Shown here: positions 8,701 through 16,806 of the stretch, in pieces
Position numbering within the stretch: position 1 is the first letter of the stretch
Layout of the letters: every line of letters starts with the position of its first letter
From: Argonema antarcticum A004/B2
GTDB lineage: Bacteria; Cyanobacteriota; Cyanobacteriia; Cyanobacteriales; Aerosakkonemataceae
Reading direction: 5' to 3'
NCBI RefSeq assembly: GCF_023333585.1
Contig: NZ_JAIQZN010000052.1
Span: forward strand, 1 to 36,429
DNA length: 36,429 nt
The notes under the pieces: generated by a model
What the model saw: only the letters and a program-made list of their open reading frames with translations
What the model was told of the DNA's origin: nothing
Database searches by the model: none
Translations under genes and position numbers: made by a program

Positions 8701-11503
8701 ATTCAACTTGATTTTGCGGTGTTAAACTGCCTTCCACTACTTGCGTAACGCTGCTGTATTTAATTTCTTGCAGTTCGACGCGAACTTTTTGTCCTTCTAT
8801 TACTTTACCTGTGGGGTCAGTTACAATTACCTGAATGGGAAAAGGTTTATTCACATCTGCCACAAAATTGCTTTGCAAACCAATTAAGCGATCGCTTGGT
8901 AGTGCAGTAAAGCTTTTGGAATCAGCAACCGATAAATTAGATACATCCGAGACTTGCACATCCACCCGATAATTCATCGGATAGGGCAAATCTTTCGCTA
9001 CCGTTACGGTTTGATTGCTTTTACCTTGTCCATCCAGCACTTGACTTACTTGCAAGACATCTGTAGAAACAGAAGGGCTTTCTTCTGGCCAAAACCACTG
9101 TTTTCCGAAAGAAAATTCTGACCAACCTTTGGGGATGAAAGCGGTTTGCGATCGCGTCACATAATACTTCGCTTTACCGCCTTCAACTGGAGAACCAAAC
9201 AGGTAATTGCTTGCCGCTTTTGCTTCCACCTTTTGGTCGATCAGGGCAAATTCTTTCTCCAAGTTGAGAGCAACTTTAAAATTAGGCGGTTTAAACTCAG
9301 CTACCCGGAAATCACCAGAAATTTCTACTCCATTCTCCCCTTTAGCAGTGATGGAATAATAGCCTAGAGCTTGATTGGCAGCAATGGGTAATTGCAGAGA
9401 AAACGTGCCAAATTCATTAGTTGTCTTAGTTCCCAAATTCGTCTTTTTCCCATCGGGACTTTGTAGACTTACCTTGTAAGGCACATTTTTATCTTGTTTG
9501 ATAACGCCATTTTGCAGATAATAAGCTTCCCCAGTAAACCCGGCTTTTTCACCTGGTTGATACAACTGTCTATCTGAAAATATCGTTCCCCGCGATTCAG
9601 GTTTACCACTTTGCCATCCCGCATAGATACCGTAATCATAAGAACCGCTATATTCATCAGTCCGTGTAAAAGCCCAATCTTTATCTTCACGGGCAATTAC
9701 TAACAGTTTTGGTGGTTCAGCAAATCCCCCTGCCGATTTCATACATTTTTGCAAATCCTCACGATTTAGCAGCAACGTACCCGTTTTATCTGTTTGAGAA
9801 ACAGCGCAAGGTTGAACTTCTTCTTTAGTTTTTGCATCCAATTTTGATTCATAAATCTCGACAGTTGCAGACTGCACCGGAGAACCATCAGAAAGATGAT
9901 TGACTCGAATCAATCCCGAATTTGGAAACCACTGGGCAAACACTCCCAAATTTGTTAATTCTACCAGTCCGTAAGTGGTATTTTCCCGCCACTTCTGCTT
10001 GCCATTTTCTAGATAACGATTGGTACGAGCTTGAATACCATAAGCTAACATCCCAGTCCCCGCACCAAGCTTTTCTCGTAAAGGAACGGCGATATCTTTA
10101 GACTGATTTTTTCTACCTGCTACTTTAAAAGATTGCCAAGATTCAGGCGGAGGTAATAAATCATTTTTGTTTCCTTTGGGATAAGCAGAATCAATGTAGA
10201 CTAAATCAGTCGGTAGCACCACTCGATAAGCTGCTTTGTACTGCGATTCTGGCAGATTAACTGTGGAAATATTCAACTGTAAATTTTTACCTGCTGGGAA
10301 AATATGCAAATTAGATGGTGTCCAGATATCTCCAGCTACATCGCCTGTTGCGTACTTTACTGTTACTGGCTTTCCTAATGTTTGTCCGAATTTATCTTTC
10401 AGGTTTGCACCAATGGTAATAGTATAGGTTTTGGCAGGTTCTAATGACCAAGGGTTAAGATTAACAAGCTTTTCGCCATCAAAGACTTTCACCAATTGAG
10501 GTGCTGGTTTAGGTGGAGGATTAATTTTAATATTTTCGAGCGCAGAAGCTGCCACTAAGCCATTATTAAATTGTAGTTGTGCAGCACCTTTTACAAAACG
10601 TCCGTAAGCTCCAGATACATCTGGCTGTCCAAATAATTCCAGTTTTTCAAATGCTAGGTTTGCATAAGTTTTAACCTGACTGGCAAAATTATTCTCAGTT
10701 GGCAAATTACCACGCGCCGGACGAATACCAGAGGAAAATTCCAAACTGTAACTGGTTGCTTTTTCTAACGTTTGCTGCGGTATTAAGATATAGTTCCAGT
10801 CACGCACTGAAGCATCAAATTTCTCTACTGGTGGTTTATCTGTTGCTGAAGTGTTTTCTTTTTCTGGCTCGACTTTCAGCGGGATACGCTGCTTTTTACC
10901 TTCGGGAGTAAAAGCTAAACGATCTCGCAACGAAGGTAGGTCAAGTTCTACGTTTGATGTAAATTTTAAAGTGGGTTTTAAGTCAATTGGTTGCGGTTCG
11001 GAGTCAGGAGTTTCCTTCCAACTAGGTAAGTTAGTTAATTTAATTGATTCAGTATTGAAAGTCCAAGCTAAATCTTGCGCCAGACGATGATTTTTGAGGT
11101 CGGATAATCCCGCTTTGAGGGTGACTTGTACTCTTGTTGCTTTCGGTAGTGCTTTATCTGCTTGAAATCCCACCAGTCGGGGAGTTAAAAAGCGAAATTG
11201 ACCGGGTAAAGGCGGCGTAATAGCAAATTTCTGCAACAGGCGCTGTTGATCGGGACTATCGATGCTTTCAACTGGAATTAGGGGTTCTTTAAAGCGAATG
11301 CGGATTTGCGCGAGAGGTTCAGCTTCGCCAACGGGACTAATTTGCTCTATCCAGTCTGGTAGTTGAGGCGTGGGTAAAGAGGGAACCGCTGGTAGTGGTT
11401 CGTTACCTGAAATATTGACTAAACCGCACCCTGTCATTCCCAGGATGAGTGTCAGCACCAAGCAGAATATCCAAGTTCTAATTATCCTGCTGATAGTTTG
11501 CAT
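5774..11503 (-). CDS. alpha-2-macroglobulin family lipoprotein, thioester-less
   Basis: This is a very large secreted lipoprotein (1909 aa). The start chosen is the ATG at 11503, with GAGG 9 bases upstream; a GTG at 11518 extends it by five residues. The signal peptide ends in LILGMTG followed by C26, a near-canonical lipobox, so a lipid anchor is expected. The body is built of macroglobulin-like beta domains, with the typical bait/MG and SDRQLYQPGEKAGFTGEAYY-like regions and an alpha-helical toroid (WPGQTTSDPFVSPYAAQSL). In bacterial homologues these proteins trap proteases in the periplasm. The reactive CxEQ thioester is absent: the equivalent stretch (about 7190-7250) reads DDLPFLEPSASQLAIAANL and holds no Cys. 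It is therefore of the YfaS-like, non-covalent type. The pbpC-type gene is nearby on the same strand. Confidence 0.9.
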   Translation of the reverse strand: MQTISRIIRTWIFCLVLTLILGMTGCGLVNISGNEPLPAVPSLPTPQLPDWIEQISPVGEAEPLAQIRIRFKEPLIPVESIDSPDQQRLLQKFAITPPLPGQFRFLTPRLVGFQADKALPKATRVQVTLKAGLSDLKNHRLAQDLAWTFNTESIKLTNLPSWKETPDSEPQPIDLKPTLKFTSNVELDLPSLRDRLAFTPEGKKQRIPLKVEPEKENTSATDKPPVEKFDASVRDWNYILIPQQTLEKATSYSLEFSSGIRPARGNLPTENNFASQVKTYANLAFEKLELFGQPDVSGAYGRFVKGAAQLQFNNGLVAASALENIKINPPPKPAPQLVKVFDGEKLVNLNPWSLEPAKTYTITIGANLKDKFGQTLGKPVTVKYATGDVAGDIWTPSNLHIFPAGKNLQLNISTVNLPESQYKAAYRVVLPTDLVYIDSAYPKGNKNDLLPPPESWQSFKVAGRKNQSKDIAVPLREKLGAGTGMLAYGIQARTNRYLENGKQKWRENTTYGLVELTNLGVFAQWFPNSGLIRVNHLSDGSPVQSATVEIYESKLDAKTKEEVQPCAVSQTDKTGTLLLNREDLQKCMKSAGGFAEPPKLLVIAREDKDWAFTRTDEYSGSYDYGIYAGWQSGKPESRGTIFSDRQLYQPGEKAGFTGEAYYLQNGVIKQDKNVPYKVSLQSPDGKKTNLGTKTTNEFGTFSLQLPIAANQALGYYSITAKGENGVEISGDFRVAEFKPPNFKVALNLEKEFALIDQKVEAKAASNYLFGSPVEGGKAKYYVTRSQTAFIPKGWSEFSFGKQWFWPEESPSVSTDVLQVSQVLDGQGKSNQTVTVAKDLPYPMNYRVDVQVSDVSNLSVADSKSFTALPSDRLIGLQSNFVADVNKPFPIQVIVTDPTGKVIEGQKVRVELQEIKYSSVTQVVEGSLTPQNQVEYKTVAKAEISSGNTPQSVSLTPPESGSYRIRANFTNAKNDLSATDLQIWATGNDLASWGDRYDNNRLEVKLDKESYQPGETATALIQSPYPEAELHFAVVRNNILYRTIQKVKGSAPQIQFKVTPNMLPNAAVEAVLVRQGKPLAQVEAGSVNELVRIGFVPFNINLDEKYLKVEVTPQQASLQPGAEETLQLKLTNNQGNPVKGQLTVMVVNEAILQLSGYRPPDLVKTVYAEQTISTRFADNRSDVVLQPLSSPLEKGWGYGGGLSAGAENTRTRKDFQPLAYYNGSVLTDENGQAQVTFKLPDDLTTWRVMVVATDGNLRFGNGETTFITTQPLISNPVLPQFVRLGDRFDAGLSVTNNTQQTGNLDIAGELNGGIQFAQNNTLQTKSESGTRAYRFPMVANTTGKTEVKFTTQLNGTADAFAVPLEVKSLEVTEQVVETGTTNNQAKIPLKIDNNVANDIGGLEVQIASGLIPEIMAPARQVLDNDDLPFLEPSASQLAIAANLQILSQKYQQTFANFNPKQQANQALARLQTLQQPDGGFATWPGQTTSDPFVSPYAAQSLARASAAGLKVNPTMINRLKTYLKKILADPGQYDFCKEQLCKNQLRLSALMALSEFGENRNDFISDIYAQRNNFDFVTQIKLARYLSLLPDWQDESKTLLNQIQESVYQTGRTATVNLPQRWRWFGSPTTAQAQALQLFIAQNSKPEVVDRLVQSLLALRRNGIWPNTYDNAEALTALVEYAKLQPTPPNFTATVQLAGKQLASTRFEGYRQNNQDVKVAIAQLPRGQNDLILKKSGQGTLHYVATYRYRLQGNQPGRLNGLRIVREIRRANENKVLRRIGLYALDDPLKVAGGQVFDIGLEIVTDHPVDHLIVTDFLPAGFEAVDGSFQTATPYLQAQRDSWELDYKTIYRDRIVAYGDRLEAGVYSLHYLVRSVTPGTFVWPGAEVRLQYIPEEFGRSASSVLVISNQ

Positions 11504-11703
11504 GGTTTTTACCCTCACAGCTGATATTGCATCAGATGGCTGATGCCGCCTGAATAACTATCCCAGTTCCTACAGTTACTGCCTAGTGGCTTTCCGGGTA
11601 TAGTAATAAATCTTTACTGGAATTGCTAATTTTTGTTAGATGACCCATACTAGGGCTAGCTACCTTTGAACGGAGCATCAATATTTGTTCAAGATTACCA
11701 TAA

Positions 11704-12618
11704 ATGACGAGATTTCCTTACGATCAATTTGCCAAGGACTATTTAAAGGAGTTGTTAGCACCTCTTGGGGAGGTGGAAACTAGCCGAAACGTCCCAGGAG
11801 AAGTGCGAGAGATAGATGTTTGGTTCACACCTTATCCATCAGCACAAAGGGGGGATGCAGTAGTACTGGGATTGCTGGGGCGATTTGCCGCTACCCCATC
11901 TATCTTTGAACCCTTCCGCAATGCCGTAGCGCCCAGCCAAATTCGCGGTTGTATGGGTAAACTATTTGATATACACGCCAATCTCCAGCGTCAGCGTCAG
12001 CGGGACAACAGTCGTCTCGATGAGGCAGATTTACCTGGGTTGTGGATTCTTTCGCCTACTGTTTCGGCAACCATTTTAAATGGGTTTAAAGCAGACCCCG
12101 ATGCAGATAACTGGCCTACAGGAGTCTACTTTCTGGGAGAATATCTAAAAACGGCGCTGGTGGTAATTCACCAGTTACCGCGCACTGAAGAAACACTATG
12201 GCTGAGAATTTTGGGTAAAGGAAATGTGCAAAAACAAGCGATTAACGAAATAGGCACACTTCCACCCAATCATCCATTACGTTCAAACGCTCTCTTGTTA
12301 TTGTCTAATTTGCAGGCAACGTTACAAGCGAGTCAAACTATAGATCGAGAAGACCGGGAGTTAGTTATGGAATTATCACCACTACTTTTACAATGGCAGG
12401 AAGAAGCTGTACAGCGAGGTATGCAGCAAGGTATGCAGCAAGGTATAAGGACAGAACGCCGCGCCAACATAGAAAATTTGCTGCGAGTCCGGTTTGGTTT
12501 GTTAGATGAGCAACTCTCAGGAATTATTGAGCCTTTGTTGGAGTTGTCACCAGAGGAGTTTACTGTGTTGTTGCTGCAATTATCTCGTGATGAGTTGTTA
12601 GATAGGTTTGCTATGTAA
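11704..12618 (+). CDS. cyanobacterial PD-(D/E)XK-like / Rpn-DUF4351-type protein
   Basis: This 304-aa protein belongs to a family common in multiple copies in filamentous cyanobacteria, related to Rpn/PD-(D/E)XK nuclease-like proteins. The N-terminal YDQFAKDYLKELLAPLGEVE and GEVREIDVWFTP (about 33-43) give the acidic core expected of such a fold. The middle is helical. The C-terminus has short GMQQGMQQGIRTERR repeats (about 238-252), followed by a VRFGLLDEQL helix typical of the DUF4351-like tail. It is divergent from the alpha-2-macroglobulin gene, with a 200-bp shared intergenic region. Any nuclease activity is inference. It is not a canonical transposase, and no terminal repeats were seen. 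Confidence 0.65.
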   Translation: MTRFPYDQFAKDYLKELLAPLGEVETSRNVPGEVREIDVWFTPYPSAQRGDAVVLGLLGRFAATPSIFEPFRNAVAPSQIRGCMGKLFDIHANLQRQRQRDNSRLDEADLPGLWILSPTVSATILNGFKADPDADNWPTGVYFLGEYLKTALVVIHQLPRTEETLWLRILGKGNVQKQAINEIGTLPPNHPLRSNALLLLSNLQATLQASQTIDREDRELVMELSPLLLQWQEEAVQRGMQQGMQQGIRTERRANIENLLRVRFGLLDEQLSGIIEPLLELSPEEFTVLLLQLSRDELLDRFAM

Positions 12619-12986
12619 CGTAAGTTGCCAGTTCAAATTCTCAGTTTGTATGGTGCGTGAGTCTCCGTGTTATAAACTTTTAATCTTTAGTCAAAAGTGG
12701 GCTCTCGCACCCGGAGCTTCTTGTAAACCCTCACGACGAACAGTAGGCAAATAAACAATTATCACTAAGCTGTTATTGTTGACGAAATAAAAAAGAAATT
12801 CTCATGCGCTAAAAAACACGAATAGTGGTAAATTTGCTGATGGTAGTTTCAAATCAGTAGATTTTGACAGAAGCGGACAAATAAATCGGCAAGAATTATT
12901 TTCACGGCTGACTGGAAGAGTACAACTGATGGAAGATCTCTAGTACATAGTTCCCTGTACCCGGTTGAAATATCGGCTCTCTGGCA
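12619..12986. other. 368-bp intergenic region
   Basis: No gene was recognised. GGTGCGTGAG (about 12653) and CTCTCGCACC (about 12702) form a 9/10 inverted repeat with a long loop, a possible transcript end for the upstream gene. The remainder should carry the promoter of the channel-like gene. No clear Shine-Dalgarno sequence precedes the ATG at 12987. Confidence 0.4.
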
Positions 12987-14249
12987 ATGAACGAAAAAAC
13001 AACAAGAAAACAGTCGGCTAATGATGGACAAACAACTGCACCCGATGGCGCAACAGTACCGCGTCCAGGAAAGAAGATAGGGTTTTGGCGATCGCTACAG
13101 TCGCTTCGCCAACAGCTTTTTCATCAACAGATATTCCGTGGGTTGATTTATCCTCTCTGCGCTGGGTTGGCGATTATCGTTATCCTTCTGGTTGGTTCGA
13201 TCGATCGTCCCACCGTTGTTGCGGCCCAAACTCCCCCTGCGGCAGTTGACCAAACCGCCACTCCCGTTCCCCAAACTTCTGCTTCCCCAACTCCCCCTGC
13301 GGCAGTTGGCCAAACCTCAACTCCCGTTCCCCAAACTTCTGCCACCCTAACTCGATGCCGAGTCAATTACTATCTGACCGCTCTCACTGATTTTGACTTT
13401 GTGGAAGGCACGTTTTATGCTGTTGTCTGGTTAAGTGGTAACTGCAATAAACCGGATGCTCCTTCTACTGATGCTCTTTACTTTCCGACCGCAAAAAGTT
13501 ACGAAATGCCTATAAAAGAGACTGTTAAAGGGGTGGGAGAGGGAAGCTATTGGTATGCGAACTTACGAGGCACCTTTCGCAAGAACTGGGATATGCAAAA
13601 TTTTCCCTTCGATCGTCACACACTGAACATCCCTTTTCTAGTGAGTTATCCCGATGCAACGCAGTTTCTATTTGAAGCGGATAAGAAGAATTCAGGCATA
13701 GATGACGCTATCCTGCTACAAGATGGTTGGCGGATTGCCAGCTACAGTGTCGATGCCGGTATAACTCAATATCAAACTAACTTCGCCGACCCCAGAGCAA
13801 CGGTTGACAAAATCGCTCAAGCCAACGTGAATATGACAATTGAGATCGAACGAACCAGTAACTTAAGCTTTATTAAGCTAGTTGGAGGCGTCTATATTGC
13901 TTTTGCTGTTTGCGCCGTATGCTTCCTATTGGATGCTTCCAATAGCGAACTTTATACGGGAATGTTAGGTTTACTGGTTGGAGCCCTCTTTGCGGTTTTC
14001 GTTAATCTACAGGCAGCCGGAGCGACTCTTGGGACAGCTGAAACGCTGACTATGATAGACCAAATTCATATCATCACAATGTTCTACATCTTAATGGCAA
14101 TGGCAATGGAGACGCTGTTTTTTCTAGGTCACCAATCCGAATGGAGTATAAATATGACGCGCATCGAACACCTCTGCGAGATTGGGTTTGTTGCGTCGTA
14201 TGCGCTCGTCAATATTGTTATAATCATTGCCGGTCATAATTATGGTTAA
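12987..14249 (+). CDS. probable pentameric ligand-gated ion channel homologue (Cys-loop-type, prokaryotic)
   Basis: This 420-aa protein has a polar N-terminus, a signal-anchor-like TM (about 53-70, possible cleavage after VVAA) and a Pro/Thr/Ala-rich linker (about 81-120) made of two 20-residue repeats. The predicted beta extracellular domain (121-290) has hallmarks of the pLGIC family: DFDFVEGTFYAVVWL (beta1-beta2) and NFPFDRHTL (205-213), the conserved FPFD turn. Four TM segments follow (about 294-315, 321-344, 353-380, 397-416), as in GLIC and ELIC. No pair of cysteines brackets the FPFD loop, as is usual for bacterial members. C124 and C153 could form another disulfide. Ligand and ion selectivity cannot be read. 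Its place between the macroglobulin and PBP1C genes is unusual. Confidence 0.68.
   Translation: MNEKTTRKQSANDGQTTAPDGATVPRPGKKIGFWRSLQSLRQQLFHQQIFRGLIYPLCAGLAIIVILLVGSIDRPTVVAAQTPPAAVDQTATPVPQTSASPTPPAAVGQTSTPVPQTSATLTRCRVNYYLTALTDFDFVEGTFYAVVWLSGNCNKPDAPSTDALYFPTAKSYEMPIKETVKGVGEGSYWYANLRGTFRKNWDMQNFPFDRHTLNIPFLVSYPDATQFLFEADKKNSGIDDAILLQDGWRIASYSVDAGITQYQTNFADPRATVDKIAQANVNMTIEIERTSNLSFIKLVGGVYIAFAVCAVCFLLDASNSELYTGMLGLLVGALFAVFVNLQAAGATLGTAETLTMIDQIHIITMFYILMAMAMETLFFLGHQSEWSINMTRIEHLCEIGFVASYALVNIVIIIAGHNYG
13230..13349 (+). repeat. 60-bp in-frame tandem duplication
   Basis: Two direct copies (13230-13289 and 13290-13349) differ at a few bases and encode two 20-residue Pro/Thr/Ala-rich units in the linker between the N-terminal TM and the receptor-like domain of the channel homologue. 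Confidence 0.85.
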
Positions 14250-14303
14250 GTAGGCTATTTGCTGAAGAAATGCGATCGCTTTTTAAGATCGCGATCGCGC
14301 ACT

Positions 14304-14374
14304 ACAGCGGGTTTCAGTTGCATAAAGTACACCCGGAGAAACCCGGTTTCTTGAAGAAACCGGGTTTCTCTGCA
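14304..14374. repeat. palindromic repeat with shared flanks, copy 2 of 3
   Basis: The 33-bp palindrome (14337-14369) is identical to copies 1 and 3. Its left flank (GTTTCAGTTGCAT...AAGTACACCC) and right flank (CTGCAC) are also shared with copy 3 near 23237-23306, so the mobile or amplified unit is about 70 bp. It lies between two convergent genes and could terminate both. Confidence 0.85.
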
Positions 14375-14387
14375 CTCGCGCATTCCC

Positions 14388-16763
14388 CTAATGGCCCGCA
14401 ACAGAAAACCCTCGGCGAATACGTTTGTTATCCGCTAACTCCACCTGGAAACTAACCCGATCGCTCATTTCCCCACTTTGAACCTCTAACGTCCAATTCC
14501 CAGGACGCAGTTGCCAGAAAAAAGAATTAGATGACTGGGTTGCCACTTTTTCACCATTCAACCACCACTCTATAGGCTGATTTGATGCCGTAGCAAGTTT
14601 AAATTGTAACCTTTGCTCAGCAGGATATACCAAAAACACATCCCCGTTACGAGGAGATAATATTTTCAATCCGCTGGGTGCTAAATTAGGTTGCGGTTGC
14701 ATTGCTAACCACTCGTTGTATTCCGCAGGTAAATTGAGGCGATACTGGGGTGATTTTCCATCGCTCGATACTATCTGATAAAAAGTATCTGGATGACTTT
14801 CATAATAGCTGATATCTTCGGGGTAAAAATATTCTTGTACAACTGAAGGACAAGCAGGGGTTGGACGCAAACCGGAAATTGCACAAATAGGTTTTTGCAG
14901 CAAACCTTTTGGAGGGGGAAAAGCAGCAGGTTCTCGATCTTCGTGTAAGTGTAACATGATGCGATTCCACAGAGGCGCTGCACCCATGACGCCGGAGACT
15001 TTTGCCATGCGATCGCCATCAAAATTTCCCACCCAAGTAGCCACAGTATAATCTCTCGTAAACCCCACCGTCCAAGTATCTCGAAAATTAGAAGAAGTCC
15101 CTGTTTTAACCGCTGCTGGAAATGGTAAAGCCAACACCGATTCTACACCAAATCCTTTCGCACGAGCATGAGCATCGCTGAGCATATCGGTAATTAATGC
15201 CCATTCAGTGGGATTTTGGATTTTGGATTTTGGATTTTGGATTGAGGAATTAGAAGTAGGATTTTGGATTGTGGGATGATAAAATGTAGTTACAAACGGT
15301 ATTGCATCTCCTTGTCTTGCCATAGTGACATAGGCGCGAGCTAATTCCCAAAGACTAACTTCGCCACTGCCCAAAGTTAACCCTAAACCGTAATATTCTG
15401 GGGGATAATTGAGATGGGAAAACCCCAGTTGATGCAGACGTTCTAGAAAAGTGGATACCCCAAGTTTTTCCAACACTCGCACCGCCGGAATATTGAGGGA
15501 ATTTGCTAAAGCAATGCGGACTCGCACAGGCCCCTGAAAAGTTTCGTTATAATCTTGAGGGCTATACAGTTTTGCGCCTGGAATCGCGTAATGAGTTGGC
15601 ACATCGGCTAATACTGTATTGGGGTGAATTATCCGATTTTCTAACGCTAATTCATATAAAAAAGGTTTAAGGGTTGAACCGGGTTGACGCAATGCTTGCA
15701 CGCCGTCATTGCGACCTATTTCTGCTTCATTAAAATAATCTGGTGAACCGACATAAGCTAACACTTCGCCAGTGTGGTTGTTAATAACTAAAGCGGCAGC
15801 ATGATGTACATTGTTAGGCGTGAGGATGCGGACTACTTCCTGCACTTGCGCTTCTACAAATTGCTGCAAAGGACGATCTATGGTGGTTCGCAGATGGGAA
15901 GGATGTGTTACTTTTAAATTCTCCTTGTCCAGTTCATTGGCTACCCAAAATAAGAACTGGGGTGCGGCGAGAATACCTTGCTTCCGGGGTTGAAGGGCTA
16001 TTTTTTCAGTGTAGGCCCGATCGCTATTAGCGCGAGTAATATATCCATCTTTCACCATGCGGTTTAAAACATAAATTTGTCGCCGTTTCAGTGCTGGCAA
16101 ATTATGGTAAGGATTCAGATTAGTAGGATCGTTGGGTAAGGCGGCGAGAAGCGTCGCTTGCGCCAAATTCAAGTCACTCGCAGGAATACCAAAATAAACG
16201 CGGGAAGCTGCTTCTACACCATAAATATTTCCTCCCATTGGTAAGCGGTTGATATAGGCAGAAAGGATTTCATTTTTGGTCATACCTGCGGCTAACCGCC
16301 AAGATAACCAAATTTCTTGTGTTTTTCCCCAAAAAGTGCGCGGAATGGGGTCTATCATCCGCGCCAGTTGCATGGTAATGGTGGAAGCGCCTGAAACAAT
16401 TCTTTTGGCTTCAATTGCTTGGTGAATTGCCCGTGCGATCGCTTTTATATCCAGCGCCCCATGCTGGTAAAATCCCTTATCTTCGGCGGCGATGATGGCG
16501 TTTTTGAAGTGGGGAGAAACTTCATTTAAGGGGACAACGGCGGTATGTTCTTGGTTACGGCTGAGCAATGTTCCCAAGGGTAAGCCGTTGCGATCGCTAA
16601 ATTCGATCGCTTGCCGATCCTGAATCAAATCTTTAGTATGAATAGGAGCTAGATAGGGGATACTTCGCACTGTTATCCCCAGCAACAACAAAATGCAGGT
16701 TATTTGACCGACTTTTCTAAGAATCGGATTTTGCCAAAACTGATGCGAAATTAGATTGTTCAT
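14388..16763 (-). CDS. pbpC: penicillin-binding protein 1C (bifunctional)
   Basis: This 791-aa class A-like PBP polymerises and cross-links peptidoglycan in the periplasm. After a short cytosolic tail and one TM (about 18-34), the glycosyltransferase GT51 domain (about 50-220) shows catalytic E94 in AAEDKGFYQHGALD and the STITMQLAR motif. The transpeptidase domain (about 290-600) has S363 in the SxxK motif (STLK), SLN at 422-424 and KTG at 553-555. The C-terminal region (about 690-780) is the PBP1C-specific beta domain. The transpeptidase domain carries an extra in-frame segment (about 497-518) translated from an intergenic-type ATTTTGG repeat. A TPR/coiled-coil gene lies 43 bp upstream on the same strand. 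PBP1C and alpha-2-macroglobulin genes are linked in many bacteria. Confidence 0.92.
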   Translation of the reverse strand: MNNLISHQFWQNPILRKVGQITCILLLLGITVRSIPYLAPIHTKDLIQDRQAIEFSDRNGLPLGTLLSRNQEHTAVVPLNEVSPHFKNAIIAAEDKGFYQHGALDIKAIARAIHQAIEAKRIVSGASTITMQLARMIDPIPRTFWGKTQEIWLSWRLAAGMTKNEILSAYINRLPMGGNIYGVEAASRVYFGIPASDLNLAQATLLAALPNDPTNLNPYHNLPALKRRQIYVLNRMVKDGYITRANSDRAYTEKIALQPRKQGILAAPQFLFWVANELDKENLKVTHPSHLRTTIDRPLQQFVEAQVQEVVRILTPNNVHHAAALVINNHTGEVLAYVGSPDYFNEAEIGRNDGVQALRQPGSTLKPFLYELALENRIIHPNTVLADVPTHYAIPGAKLYSPQDYNETFQGPVRVRIALANSLNIPAVRVLEKLGVSTFLERLHQLGFSHLNYPPEYYGLGLTLGSGEVSLWELARAYVTMARQGDAIPFVTTFYHPTIQNPTSNSSIQNPKSKIQNPTEWALITDMLSDAHARAKGFGVESVLALPFPAAVKTGTSSNFRDTWTVGFTRDYTVATWVGNFDGDRMAKVSGVMGAAPLWNRIMLHLHEDREPAAFPPPKGLLQKPICAISGLRPTPACPSVVQEYFYPEDISYYESHPDTFYQIVSSDGKSPQYRLNLPAEYNEWLAMQPQPNLAPSGLKILSPRNGDVFLVYPAEQRLQFKLATASNQPIEWWLNGEKVATQSSNSFFWQLRPGNWTLEVQSGEMSDRVSFQVELADNKRIRRGFSVAGH
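15210..15275. repeat. ATTTTGG heptamer repeat inserted in pbpC
   Basis: On the plus strand GGATTTT/ATTTTGG units repeat at 15211-15240 and again near 15260. Read on the minus strand in frame they encode IQNP-type repeats (TIQNPTSNSSIQNP then KSKIQNP). The same repeat type is otherwise intergenic in this window (about 21315-21390, 22280-22310). Confidence 0.75.
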
Positions 16764-16806
16764 CAGTCACCCTTTACTATTGGGCAATTCCAGAAAAGAT
16801 GCCATT

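Noticed and set aside
11704-12618. Rpn/PD-(D/E)XK-like gene as an insertion sequence
   Set aside because: No terminal inverted repeats or target-site duplications were seen around the gene.
12849-13031. 60-aa minus-strand ORF before the channel-like gene
   Set aside because: It overlaps the channel start, has no domain, and shows no ribosome-binding signal.
13095-13366. Two minus-strand ORFs opposite the channel linker
   Set aside because: They are Gly/Ser/Val repeat products created by the 60-bp duplication in the opposite strand.
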